The position numbers and the translations under genes are program-made. The notes beneath the pieces are model-generated. The model was not told the DNA's origin. It ran no database searches and saw only the letters and a list, made by a program, of their open reading frames with translations. A DNA stretch of 64,000 bases from Clostridium pasteurianum (GTDB taxonomy: Bacteria > Bacillota > Clostridia > Clostridiales > Clostridiaceae): NCBI RefSeq assembly GCF_001705235.1, contig NZ_MCGV01000001.1, positions 1,116,001 through 1,180,000 of the forward strand, in the 5' to 3' direction. Shown here one piece after another: positions 39,645 to 48,399 of the stretch. The first letter of the stretch is position 1; every line of letters starts with the position of its first letter.

Positions 39645-41459
39645 ACTTTTTACTCCGTAATATTCGCTCTGAACCATCTTATCACTTACATCAAAAGACT
39701 GCGAAAGATGTTCAAGATCACTTTTACTCGGACTTCCAAGAACCTTTCCATTATTAAGAAGATCATAATTTTTCGATGTATTTAAAATGTTTCTTCCCAT
39801 TACAGTGTTTACATAATAACTTTTATCCACACCCATTATATAAAGTAATGTAGGCATTAAGTCTATTTGTCCACTAGTTATAGTTTTTTCCTCTCCTTTA
39901 AGAGTTCCACTTCCATCATATACTATAAGTGGTATCTTCATCTGATCATCTACCATCCAGCTCTGAATTCCCGGCATTTTAGGTATTTCATTTTGGAAAT
40001 ACTTGTGTATACCCGTATGATCTCCATAAATAACAACTACAGTATCCTTAAGTATCCCTTCTTTGTCAAGCTTGTCTAAGAAAATTCCAATCTGCTTGTC
40101 AGTGTAATGTATACACTGCATATATCCTCCCATTTCTGTACTGTCAAAGTCTTTGCTTAACTTTAACTCCCTATATTTAGATGGAAGAATGAAAGGGGTA
40201 TGGTTCGTAAGTGTCACAACAAAATCATAAAAAGGTTTTTTCTCCTTAACAATAATAGGCTCAACCTGTTTTAAATATGCACCATCTGATATACCAAGAT
40301 TTATTTTTTCATATTCATCAAAATAAGATGCATCTATTCTCTTATCAAAGCCGCCCATAGATGTAAGTGCTGGCATCCAGTTCCAGTACATTGCCTTATC
40401 TGGATGTATAGCCATAGTATAATATCCGTATTTCTTCATAATAGAAGGCAATGAATTATATTTATTATAAGGGAATCTAAAAAATGTACTTCCACGCCTT
40501 ACTGGATATACCGAAGCATTAGTCATCAAATCTGCATCTGAACTTACTCCTTGATTTACATTCTCATGATAATTCGAGAAATATATACTGTTTTTTAATA
40601 GCTTGTTTAAATTTGGAGTTACTTCCTGTCCATTTATGCTTTTATTGATAACAAAATTTTCAAGGGACTCAGTTTGAATTACTATTAAATTTTTTCCTTT
40701 AAACATTCCCTTGTATTGGTTATCAGGATTATTTTCTTTATTATCTTTATACCAGGTTTTAATTTCCTTTTTATCATCAGCTTTCAGATTAATTGGATTT
40801 AAGTCGCCAAAGAAATCAATTCCATCATATACATGATAACCTATAGGTGATACTCTCTTCATTGTATATATTGGATTCCATCTACTGCCTACCCAATAAC
40901 TATATGTATAATTGTGAAACACCTTTATTGAAACAGGAATATAAAATATAGAAACTAAAGCAAAACAAATAAATAGTTTTATATTACGCTTACTATTTGC
41001 ATGGCTTTTTCTAAAAAATAAATATATAGGAGTAATAATTAATATATCTATAACAAATATGATGTCTTCTTTGTGTATCAATGCAATTATACTAGCTTGA
41101 AGGTCGTCCAAATTTGTTGTTTCCTTTAAAAGATGGAATGACAGAAATGAATTTAAACCTCTATAATACCATAAGTCTCCTATAATCACTATTGACATTA
41201 TCAGATTCAACACTATAAGTGCAAAACCTCTTCCTCTACCTTTAAATAAAAATGATATAGATAAATATCCTAAAAGAAATATAGCAAAAATAGGATACGA
41301 CTGTATTTGAAAAAATCCCTTAAATAATTGCAATATACCTGGACTAGTATATGTTATAAAACCAAGAAATACGGAAAATTTCAAAATCAATATAATAAAT
41401 GTTATAATAAAAAGCATGTCGATTCTTACTTGTTTAATTTTTTCAACAAATTTATTCAT
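39636..41459 (-). CDS. LTA synthase-type membrane sulfatase
   Basis: Polytopic phosphoglycerol transferase family. Five transmembrane segments occupy about residues 10-190; the extracellular sulfatase-fold domain follows with the nucleophile-region motif IVIQTESLENFV (the Thr is the expected catalytic residue), the metal site in VVIYGDHTG, and NHTPFILP. It probably polymerises glycerol phosphate into lipoteichoic acid or a related polymer at the membrane outer face. I use ATG 41459, preceded by GGAAGGATAA (607 aa). The last codons GGG AAG TAA lie in arm 1 of a class A repeat. Confidence 0.9.
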   Translation of the reverse strand: MNKFVEKIKQVRIDMLFIITFIILILKFSVFLGFITYTSPGILQLFKGFFQIQSYPIFAIFLLGYLSISFLFKGRGRGFALIVLNLIMSIVIIGDLWYYRGLNSFLSFHLLKETTNLDDLQASIIALIHKEDIIFVIDILIITPIYLFFRKSHANSKRNIKLFICFALVSIFYIPVSIKVFHNYTYSYWVGSRWNPIYTMKRVSPIGYHVYDGIDFFGDLNPINLKADDKKEIKTWYKDNKENNPDNQYKGMFKGKNLIVIQTESLENFVINKSINGQEVTPNLNKLLKNSIYFSNYHENVNQGVSSDADLMTNASVYPVRRGSTFFRFPYNKYNSLPSIMKKYGYYTMAIHPDKAMYWNWMPALTSMGGFDKRIDASYFDEYEKINLGISDGAYLKQVEPIIVKEKKPFYDFVVTLTNHTPFILPSKYRELKLSKDFDSTEMGGYMQCIHYTDKQIGIFLDKLDKEGILKDTVVVIYGDHTGIHKYFQNEIPKMPGIQSWMVDDQMKIPLIVYDGSGTLKGEEKTITSGQIDLMPTLLYIMGVDKSYYVNTVMGRNILNTSKNYDLLNNGKVLGSPSKSDLEHLSQSFDVSDKMVQSEYYGVKSGK

Positions 41460-41550
41460 AATTTTATCCTTCCTGATAATCAAGAACTTTTAAGTGATAT
41501 TGAACTATACAAAATTTAAATACATTTCTCTTAAAATGGCCAAAACTAAA

Positions 41551-41569
41551 TGCAGCCATAAAAGCTGCA
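41551..41569 (-). other. Small hairpin upstream of the LTA synthase-type gene
   Basis: TGCAGC / GCTGCA arms with a 7-nt loop, about 95-110 bp before the start codon. On the minus strand TTTAGTTTT follows. It could be a leader hairpin or a remnant terminator. Confidence 0.3.
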
Positions 41570-41759
41570 CAAATATCACATAATCTATATTAATACAACA
41601 CATCCATTTTTATGTCTGGAATGCTTGCCTAATTATAATTTTATATTATGCCACTCTACTAATAACTTATGTAAATTTCCTACTTAGAGCAGACTAGCAA
41701 GTTCATTATATAATAAGTATAGTATCAAATTCAACATTTTTTTGCATAATAACCTAAAA

Positions 41760-41869
41760 GGGAAGTAACAATGCTTTGGAACATTAAAAAAGTCCTATAA
41801 ATCTAAGATTTTTTCACCAAGATTTATTAGGATTTTTTTAAATCGTTCCTTCAGCATTGTTACTTTCCT
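41760..41869 (+). repeat. Palindromic repeat element, class B, compact
   Basis: Arm 1 GGGAAGTAACAATGCTTTGG, then AACATTAAAAAAGTCCTATA; arm 2 read inward GGAAAGTAACAATGCTGAAG then GAACGATTTAAAAAAATCC. This copy shows the class B asymmetries clearly (TTT/GAA, CATTAAA/CGATTTAAA, CCTATAAAT/CCTAATAAAT). It lies upstream of the LTA synthase-type gene and is not at a gene end. Confidence 0.88.
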
Positions 41870-41930
41870 TTTAAGGATAAAACAAGGAAAAAATTCCTCC
41901 GTACCTACGGAATTTTAGGCATAAATAATA
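41870..41930 (+). repeat. D module outside arm 2
   Basis: GGATAAAACAAGGAAAAAAT followed by TCCTCCGTACCTACGGAATTT. It is in the standard position directly outside arm 2. Confidence 0.75.
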
Positions 41931-42059
41931 TATACTAGTTATTATCAATCTGTGTAGTACTTACATCGATTCGCCCTTCAGTAGATAATAAGTTTATTTT
42001 TAACATTAGAATCTCTACATTTAAAATGGTATTATTAAAATGTGTCTTTGATTCAAACA

Positions 42060-42246
42060 CCGTATATGCTCATTATCCTTCTTAGCCATATAAAATCACC
42101 CTTATCATATCAGAGTTATTAAAAGTTTGGCTCTATATAAACTTTTAATTCGGATTTTGGGCAGCGGAGCGAAAGAAAATCTTCCTTGCCTTTATTCTAA
42201 GCAAAGTAATTTTATTTAATGTTTCAAAATACTATTACTTCGCTTC
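42060..42246 (-). repeat. Deleted class A element at the ferredoxin gene end
   Basis: An E2 remnant (ATTATCCTTCTTAGCCATAT, 42071) and a D hairpin (GGGCAGCGGAGCG) lead to AGCAAAGTAA at 42199, the outer ten bases of arm 2, which is fused directly to TTTTATTTAATGTTTC, the inner part of arm 1. The whole hairpin centre is gone, leaving a short palindrome at the ferredoxin-gene stop. Confidence 0.75.
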
Positions 42247-42945
42247 CTTCACTTCTCCATTAGTTCCTATAACTACTTCTCTATAAGGTAATATAACCTG
42301 TGCCTCAAGCATAGCATTCTTTACAGCTGACACTATACCGCCACAGCATGGTACTTCCATTCTGGTAACTGTAATACTTTTAAGATTATTATTTTCTATA
42401 ATTTCTTTGATTTTATTCTTATAGTACTCAACATCGTCAAGTTTAGGACAACCTATTACAGTTATATGATTTTTTATAAAATCTTGATGAAAGTTACCAT
42501 AAGCATAAGCTGTACAATCCGCTGCAACTAAAAGATTTGCGCCTTCAAAATAGCTTGCATTTGGATTTACTAATTGCAATTGTACAGGCCACTGCATAAG
42601 TTCTGATGCTGCACCCGTATCTTCATGTTTAACTTCTACTTTTTTAGAAACTCTAGTTATCTTTTTTGCCATTGAACCTGGACATCCACATGGCATTTTC
42701 TTTTCTTTACTTTCAATTCTTCTTTTTACAGCTTCTTCATCGTATTCTTTACTTTCTCTTTCTATTATAGTTATAGCGTTTTCTGGACAATGTGGAAGGC
42801 AATCTCCAAGTCCATCACAATATTCATCCGAAACAAGTTCTGCTTTTCCATCAATTATTTCTATAGCATTTTCATGGCATGCCTTACTACAAAGTCCACA
42901 TCCATTACATTTTTCTTTATCTATATTCACTATTTTTCTTTTCAT
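42235..42945 (-). CDS. 4Fe-4S ferredoxin-domain protein
   Basis: 236 aa. The N-terminal CxxCxxCxxxC motif (CNGCGLCSKACHENAI, residues 11-26) binds one 4Fe-4S cluster. A second motif (CDGLGDCLPHCPENAI) has only three Cys in CX5CX3C spacing, so a fourth ligand must come from elsewhere. The C-terminal ~150 residues contain CGCPGS and VPCCGG and are of unassigned fold. It is divergent from a Crp/Fnr regulator with a small palindrome between them, consistent with redox- or nitrosative-stress control. Its end, GAA GCG AAG TAA, lies in a repeat arm. Confidence 0.85.
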   Translation of the reverse strand: MKRKIVNIDKEKCNGCGLCSKACHENAIEIIDGKAELVSDEYCDGLGDCLPHCPENAITIIERESKEYDEEAVKRRIESKEKKMPCGCPGSMAKKITRVSKKVEVKHEDTGAASELMQWPVQLQLVNPNASYFEGANLLVAADCTAYAYGNFHQDFIKNHITVIGCPKLDDVEYYKNKIKEIIENNNLKSITVTRMEVPCCGGIVSAVKNAMLEAQVILPYREVVIGTNGEVKEAK

Positions 42946-43005
42946 TTTTATCCTCTCCCATTTGTGTTTATGATTAAATTATATTAAAATTATGTGTATA
43001 TATCA

Positions 43006-43019
43006 GTAACATTTGTTAC
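43006..43019. promoter_or_regulatory. Candidate Crp/Fnr-type operator
   Basis: GTAACATTTGTTAC (GTAAC-N4-GTTAC) lies about midway between the divergent ferredoxin and Crp/Fnr genes. Its symmetry and size suit a Crp/Fnr dimer. Assignment rests on position and symmetry only. Confidence 0.6.
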
Positions 43020-43089
43020 ATATTAAAATATTATATACGAAAACTAAGTATAATTTAGTAACTAAACTAGTTTTGAGTAGGAGATATTT

Positions 43090-43773
43090 ATGGATAAAGA
43101 ACTTTTAAGTATATTAAAGAACTGTATTTTATTTTGCAAAATTGATGATACTAAAATTAATGAGCTTTTTTCATATATAAATTATTCAATAAAAAAATAC
43201 TCAAATGGAGAAACTGTGGCCATTGAAGGTGACGAGTGCAGCAGCATAGGTATAATTTTAGACGGTTTTGCTGAGATACAAAAAATCTACGAATCCGGCA
43301 AAAGTTTAACTATAGAGACCTTAAACACTAACAAGATATTTGGTGAAGCAATAATATTTTCTAAAAAAAATACTTATCCGGCTACAATAATTTCATGTGC
43401 CAAAACAAGTATATTATTCATACCAAAATCCTCAATAATTAAATTATGCAGCGAAAATTCAAATTTTCTAAACGGCTTTATGTCTCTTCTATCTAATAAA
43501 ATATTAATGCTAAATAAAAAGTTAAAAAATCTTTCATATAACACAATTAGAGAAAAAGTAGCAAATTACCTACTTGAAGAGACTATAATCCAAAAAAATC
43601 CAAATATAAAAATGAATAAATCAAAAAAACAGCTGTCTGAATTACTCGGTATTCCACGTCCTTCTCTGTCTAGAGAATTAATAAAGTTAAGGAACGATGG
43701 TATCATTTCCTTTGATAGAAATTATATTAAAATATTAAATATGGATGAGTTAAAAAATATCCTAGATAAGTAG
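43090..43773 (+). CDS. Crp/Fnr family transcriptional regulator
   Basis: 227 aa. Residues about 15-125 form the cyclic-nucleotide-type beta-barrel (YSNGETVAIEGDECSSIGII), then the long dimer helix, and a winged HTH at about 150-215 (KKQLSELLGIPRPSLSRELIKLRNDG). The barrel lacks a Cys cluster, so it is not an Fnr-type Fe-S sensor; a haem/NO-sensing HcpR-like role is possible. AGTAGGAGATATTT precedes the ATG. It ends 7 bp before the convergent MATE gene. Confidence 0.9.
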   Translation: MDKELLSILKNCILFCKIDDTKINELFSYINYSIKKYSNGETVAIEGDECSSIGIILDGFAEIQKIYESGKSLTIETLNTNKIFGEAIIFSKKNTYPATIISCAKTSILFIPKSSIIKLCSENSNFLNGFMSLLSNKILMLNKKLKNLSYNTIREKVANYLLEETIIQKNPNIKMNKSKKQLSELLGIPRPSLSRELIKLRNDGIISFDRNYIKILNMDELKNILDK

Positions 43774-43780
43774 TTTAGTT

Positions 43781-45214
43781 TTATGCTTCTCTTATTTCAC
43801 TTATTTTTTTCATCTCAATCATTATAAATATGGTAGTGATAACAAAAGAAATAAAATCAGAACAAGGTCCTGCTACCCAAACACCATCTAATCCAAAAAA
43901 TTCAGGAAGTATAATAACCAGCGGCAGTAAAACTATTACTTGTCTTAAAAGACTTAAAAGCATTGATGTTTTAGCTTTTCCGACAGCTTGAAAATAATTT
44001 GTACAAACAGCCTGAGCCCCTACTACTGGCAGCATTATAAGAAAAATTGCTATTCCCCTAGTTCCTACTTTTATAAGATTTTTATCAGTTTTGTTGAATA
44101 TAGATATGATTTGTGATGGAAATAATTCAGCAAATAAAAAGCCAATAATAGAAACACCTGTTGCCGCAATGACAGCATATAACAAAGCTTTTTTTACTCT
44201 TTTTATACTTTTTGCTCCATAGTTGTACCCTATAATCGGCTGTGAGCCTTGATTTATACCAAGTATTGGCATAAAAATAAGCATTGCAACACTATTTATA
44301 AGCGAAAATGCTCCTATAGCAGTATCACCACCATAATAAGCTAATCTCTTGTTAAAGGTAATCGTAATTAGACTTGCTGCAAGCTGCATAGCAAAAGGTG
44401 ACATTCCTATAGAAACTATTTCTCTTACAAATTCCTTTTTCAATTTTATATTAGCTTTCTTTAGTTTTAAGAAACTCTTTCCTCTTATAAAATAATTTAA
44501 AACCCATACAGAGCAAACAGTCTGTGATACTATAGTTGCTAAAGCTGATCCCCTTACTCCTAACTTGAACACAAAAATAAAAATAGGGTTCATAATAAAA
44601 TTCAAAATAGCTCCTATAAGCATAGTTTTCATTGCCATTTTAGGATCTCCTTCAGACCTCATTGTAGCATTAAGACCAAAGCCCATATTCTGAAGAACTA
44701 CTCCCAGTAAAATTATAAATCCAAACTGCTTTGCATAAGGCATAGTTTCCTTACTAGCTCCTAATAATTTAAGCAGTGGTTCAAGAAATATTATTCCAAA
44801 AAATGTTACCATAAGTGAAAATATAATCAAAAGCGTAAATGTATTGCCAAGTATCTTTTCTGCCTGTCTAACTTTTTTCTGTCCAAGTTTTATTGAGACA
44901 AGAGCAGCGCATCCAATACCACCAAGCATACCAAAAGCAAGTATAATATTGCTTATAGGATATGTAACTGCTACCCCTGAAAGGGCTGTAGAATTTACCC
45001 CTCTTCCCACAAAAATTCTGTCAACTATACTGTATAAGCCATTTACTAACATTCCTATTATAGATGGTATAGAAAACTTTAAAAGAAGCTTAACAATACT
45101 CTCATCCGCAAGTTCATTAGGTGCATCCATTGTATATTGCATGACAAAATCATATTCTGTTTTGTCATACTTCCCCCCATTCCTTAAATTTTGCAAAATA
45201 AAAAGGCTGTTCAT
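43781..45214 (-). CDS. MATE family efflux transporter
   Basis: Multidrug exporter with 12 transmembrane segments and two MATE repeats. Characteristic segments are GLYSIVDRIFVGRGVN and INQGSQPIIGYNYGAK. The start is uncertain: the ORF opens at 45214 without a ribosome site. The best Shine-Dalgarno (GGGGGGAAG) precedes an out-of-frame ATG at 45168. In-frame ATGs at 45127 and 45115 (MQYTMDAPNE) are closer to where homologues begin. 451-477 aa depending on the start. Confidence 0.85.
   Translation of the reverse strand: MNSLFILQNLRNGGKYDKTEYDFVMQYTMDAPNELADESIVKLLLKFSIPSIIGMLVNGLYSIVDRIFVGRGVNSTALSGVAVTYPISNIILAFGMLGGIGCAALVSIKLGQKKVRQAEKILGNTFTLLIIFSLMVTFFGIIFLEPLLKLLGASKETMPYAKQFGFIILLGVVLQNMGFGLNATMRSEGDPKMAMKTMLIGAILNFIMNPIFIFVFKLGVRGSALATIVSQTVCSVWVLNYFIRGKSFLKLKKANIKLKKEFVREIVSIGMSPFAMQLAASLITITFNKRLAYYGGDTAIGAFSLINSVAMLIFMPILGINQGSQPIIGYNYGAKSIKRVKKALLYAVIAATGVSIIGFLFAELFPSQIISIFNKTDKNLIKVGTRGIAIFLIMLPVVGAQAVCTNYFQAVGKAKTSMLLSLLRQVIVLLPLVIILPEFFGLDGVWVAGPCSDFISFVITTIFIMIEMKKISEIREA
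45079..45168 (-). other. Overlapping out-of-frame ORF at the MATE gene start
   Basis: ATG at 45166-45168, preceded by GGGGGGAAGT, opens a 29-codon frame (MTKQNMILSC...) that overlaps the beginning of the MATE coding region in another frame. Either this is a regulatory upstream ORF, or a frameshift has separated the MATE gene from its original start, or the ribosome site serves a non-standard in-frame start. Confidence 0.4.
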
Positions 45215-45391
45215 AGTAGCAGCCGAATTTTCATATTATAAATTAAACTCAATAAATTTAACTTTTTATTACTTAAGAATATCATAAAATTTAATATGTG
45301 TCTACATAACTTATTTAACAAATTAGGAAAAAATGATATAATTAACATTAATATTAGTCTTGTAATTATACTTAAATGGAGGTTAAGCTTT

Positions 45392-46231
45392 ATGATAATT
45401 GGTCACAATTTGGCAGCAAGTAAGGTTCTTTACTTTTTAAATATAAACCAAATGCATATGCAAAAAGCAATGTTTAGATTATCTACCGGTAAGAGAATAA
45501 ACAGTGCTGCGGATGATCCGGCTGGTCTTACAATATCCGAACACATGCAAGCACAAATAAATTCATTAGATGCCGCCTCAAGAAATACACAAAACAGTAT
45601 TTGTATGCTTCAAACAGCAGAGGGTGGTCTTAATGAAACTCAATCTATACTTCAAAGGATGAACGAACTTGCCACTCAAGCAGCTAACGGCACTAATTCA
45701 CCTACAGCTATAAGTGGAATTAAAAGTGAATTATCTCAATTAGAGGATGAAATAAGTCATATATGCAATTCAACTAATTTTAACGGCATAAATTTATTAG
45801 GATCTTCGTCAAACTTAAATATGCAAATTGGTGCAACCGATAATTCCTATGATAAACTCTCATTAAACCTATCATCATTTAATACTGCTAAGTCCTTAGC
45901 AAGCATAATTAATGGTGGAAGTATAAATGTTGACAATGTGACTGACGCGCGTAATTCAATTTCAGTTATTCAAAATGCAATTGATGAGATATCATCATCT
46001 AGATCTTTAATTGGTGCATATGAGAATAGACTTAATTATTCAATAGATAATTTGAATAGTGAAGAAGAAAATCTAACATCAGCAGAATCTAAAATTACAG
46101 ATGCTGATATGGCAAAGGAAATATTACAATATTCAAAATACAGTCTTCTTCAACAAGTCGCTCGAGCTATGATGTCTCAGGCCTTACATCAAGAACCAAA
46201 TAGTGTGCTAAAACTGCTCGATTCATTGTAA
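45392..46231 (+). CDS. Flagellin family protein (orphan, short)
   Basis: 279 aa. The conserved N-terminal D0/D1 region (RLSTGKRINSAADDPAGLTI and TAEGGLNETQSILQRMNELA) and C-terminal D1/D0 region (ITDADMAKEILQYSK...) are intact, but the variable central domain is reduced to about 40-50 residues. The first residues MIIGHNL replace the usual MRINHN. GGAGG lies about 10 nt before ATG 45392. No other flagellar gene is near, so it is an orphan minor flagellin. No sigma-28 promoter was recognised. Confidence 0.9.
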   Translation: MIIGHNLAASKVLYFLNINQMHMQKAMFRLSTGKRINSAADDPAGLTISEHMQAQINSLDAASRNTQNSICMLQTAEGGLNETQSILQRMNELATQAANGTNSPTAISGIKSELSQLEDEISHICNSTNFNGINLLGSSSNLNMQIGATDNSYDKLSLNLSSFNTAKSLASIINGGSINVDNVTDARNSISVIQNAIDEISSSRSLIGAYENRLNYSIDNLNSEEENLTSAESKITDADMAKEILQYSKYSLLQQVARAMMSQALHQEPNSVLKLLDSL

Positions 46232-46249
46232 TTTAATTTTGGTTCACTT

Positions 46250-46894
46250 TTAAAGAACGTAACTGTATATCATAATAAAGTGAAAAGCACTTCCTGCCAT
46301 AACAAATATATGAAAAATTTCATGAAATCCAAAATATTTTCCGTTTCTAATAGGCCATTTTAATGCATATATTACTCCACCTAAACTATAAACAATTCCT
46401 CCTAGAACCATAAATACAATTCCAGGGAGCGCCATAATTTTGCTTATAGGTGCAAATGCAAACACAACTAGCCACCCCATAGCTATATAAAATAAAGTGT
46501 ATAACCACCTTGGAGCATTGAACCAAACAAGTTTTAGTACTATTCCAAGTATAGCAACTGCCCATATTGAAAATAATATGATATTTCCGGTTTTACCTGT
46601 TAACGTTATTAAACATATAGGCGTATATGTTCCAGCTATTAAAACAAATATCATCATATGGTCTATCCTTCTTAAAACAGCTGTGATTTTTTTAGATACG
46701 TTTATTAGATGATACGAAGCACTAGCTGAATATAAAAGTATTAAGCTAAAACCAAAAACTAAAGAAGCAACAATGCTAGTTTTACTATTTAAGCTTATAG
46801 AATGATAAATCATAAATATAAGTGCAATAACTGATAACACTGCACCTGCCAAATGAGTTAATCCACTTACGGGATCCTTTAATTTTGATAACAT
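46250..46894 (-). CDS. Hemolysin III / YqfA-type membrane protein
   Basis: 214 aa, seven transmembrane segments, PAQR/HlyIII superfamily. Signature residues: DPVSGLTHLAGAV at the N-terminus, SASYHL near 60, and the C-terminal HEIFHIFVMAGSAFHF carrying the metal-binding His residues. Hemolytic activity has been reported for a Bacillus member, but the normal role is thought to be in membrane homeostasis. AGAAGGTGATATT precedes the ATG. A strong palindrome covers its putative transcription start. Confidence 0.93.
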   Translation of the reverse strand: MLSKLKDPVSGLTHLAGAVLSVIALIFMIYHSISLNSKTSIVASLVFGFSLILLYSASASYHLINVSKKITAVLRRIDHMMIFVLIAGTYTPICLITLTGKTGNIILFSIWAVAILGIVLKLVWFNAPRWLYTLFYIAMGWLVVFAFAPISKIMALPGIVFMVLGGIVYSLGGVIYALKWPIRNGKYFGFHEIFHIFVMAGSAFHFIMIYSYVL

Positions 46895-46923
46895 AATATC
46901 ACCTTCTAATAAAATTTCATCAT

Positions 46924-46951
46924 GTAGTTTTCAAAACTACGTTATATTATA
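46924..46951 (-). promoter_or_regulatory. Operator palindrome and -10 box of the hlyIII-type gene
   Basis: The perfect inverted repeat GTAGTTTTCAAAACTAC (46924-46940) lies directly after a TATAAT -10 box (46951-46946 on the minus strand), covering the expected start point. Eight-bp arms with one central base suggest a dimeric repressor; none is encoded next to it. Confidence 0.6.
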
Positions 46952-47151
46952 TTAATATAATATCTCATATTTATATGTATTGCAATGGTTATTTGAAATT
47001 TATATCTAGATTTATTAGTATTACTAATTTAATTATATAAGTACCATTGCAAAATATTTTATTATCTCTTTATATATTTTACCACTAATAATAAAATAAA
47101 TTCATGTTGTTACATTAGATACAATACTATATAATATAAAAAGGTGATAAT

Positions 47152-47721
47152 ATGGATAATGAAATTTTAGAACTAGCAAAGCAAATACTTAATTGTAGTG
47201 AAATTAAAAACCACGAAATTCCAGATATAAATTTATATATGGATCAAGTTACATCCTTTATGGATAGCAAACTTAAAAATCTTAAAAGAAATGAAAATGA
47301 TATAATTTTAACCAAAACCATGATAAATAACTACACTAAAAATAAACTTATTACGCCACCAGTAAAAAAGAGATACAGCAAAGAAAATTTAATGATGCTT
47401 ATATTTATATACCATCTAAAACAATCTCTTTCTATTAGCGACATAGGTAGCTTAATGAATTTTATAGTTGATGACGCTAAAAGCACTAATCTTAACGAAC
47501 TGTACAATGATTTTGTTGATATTGAAAAAAATACTTCTGCTTCATTTATTGAAAATTTAACCTCCAAAATAAATTTCATAAAAGAAACAACTGATAAAAA
47601 TCATGATAAAAGTGAAAAACTTTTTTTATTAGTAATTGAATTGATTCTGAGTGCTAATATAGAAAAAAGAATGGCAGAAAAAATAATCGATACTTATTTC
47701 CAAAATGATGATGAGAAGTAA
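47152..47721 (+). CDS. DUF1836 protein
   Basis: 189 aa, DUF1836 family, common in Firmicutes. The middle (about residues 55-115; TKTMINNYTKNKLITPPVKK then RYSKENLMMLIFI) looks like a MerR-like winged helix, so DNA binding is plausible. No function is established. AAAGGTGATAAT precedes the ATG. The last codons GAT GAG AAG TAA run into a class A repeat arm, the same ending as tcdA. Confidence 0.82.
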   Translation: MDNEILELAKQILNCSEIKNHEIPDINLYMDQVTSFMDSKLKNLKRNENDIILTKTMINNYTKNKLITPPVKKRYSKENLMMLIFIYHLKQSLSISDIGSLMNFIVDDAKSTNLNELYNDFVDIEKNTSASFIENLTSKINFIKETTDKNHDKSEKLFLLVIELILSANIEKRMAEKIIDTYFQNDDEK

Positions 47722-47748
47722 CAGTATTTTTAAACATTAAATAAAAAT
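47713..47748 (+). repeat. Class A arm 1 fragment at the DUF1836 gene end
   Basis: GAGAAGTAACAGTATTTTTA then AACATTAAATAAAAAT: the outer 36 bases of arm 1, including the host stop codon, cut off where the next complete element begins. This looks like one element inserted into another. Confidence 0.8.
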
Positions 47749-47935
47749 GGGAAGTAACAATATTTTGGAACATTAAATAAAATTAATAAATCTAAGGGTG
47801 ATATTTTAAAAATCCTAAGAAATTTCAATAACTCACTAACGTTCAGACAAATTGAAATTTCTAAGTCTTTTCAAAATATCACCCTAAGATTTATAAAATT
47901 TTATTTAAATTGTTCCCAAAATATTGTTACTTCCC
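47749..47935 (+). repeat. Palindromic repeat element, class A, full
   Basis: 187 bp, nearly identical to 11681-11868: apart from the outermost bases I count two internal differences (ATAAAA for ATACAA, AAATTG for AAATCG). Both outer ends read GGGAAG here and GAGAAG there, so the ends changed as a pair. Same orientation as the other copy, 36 kb away. Confidence 0.92.
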
Positions 47936-48200
47936 ATAAGAGGTAAAAACAAGGAAGATTTTCTTCCGCTACGCTGCGGAAAATCTAAATTAAAGGTTTA
48001 TACGTAGTTTTAATAATAAAAATACTAAGAAATTTTAATAACTTGGTTTTCGCCTCAGACAAATTAAAATTTCTAAGCCTTTTCATTATTTAGGGCAAAG
48101 TCTTATTGAGTTTTATTTAAATCGTTTCCAAAATACTGTTACTTCCCATTGATGGTAAAGCAATGTAAATTTTTCCCCGCTTCTCTACGAAAAATATCAA
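47936..48200 (+). repeat. D modules and a truncated class A arm 2 half
   Basis: D hairpin at about 47942-47990 (CTTCCGCTACGCTGCGGAAA), then a class A half from the apical region (AGAAATTTTAATAACTTGG) to the arm 2 end at 48147, then another D remnant (GGTAAAGCAATGTAAATTTT). It lies between two full elements. Confidence 0.7.
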
Positions 48201-48399
48201 ATAACTATATAATATCTTGTCACAGAAAACTAACCATTAAAGAATGTATATATGATCACATCCTAAGCACTTATATAATCATTACCCTTATTAACCTAGT
48301 GCAGACACTCTCATATTTATGCAAAACCTATCACCTACTGACCGGCTAAGCAATGATGTCAACACCCCACAAATATTGATGACTAGTACACATTATTTA
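48201..48399. other. Spacer with weak repeat remnants
   Basis: About 200 bp between the D remnant and the next D module. It holds a worn E-like stretch (CATTACCCTTATTAACCTAG near 48280) and nothing else recognisable. Short ORFs here overlap repeats and lack family resemblance. Confidence 0.4.
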
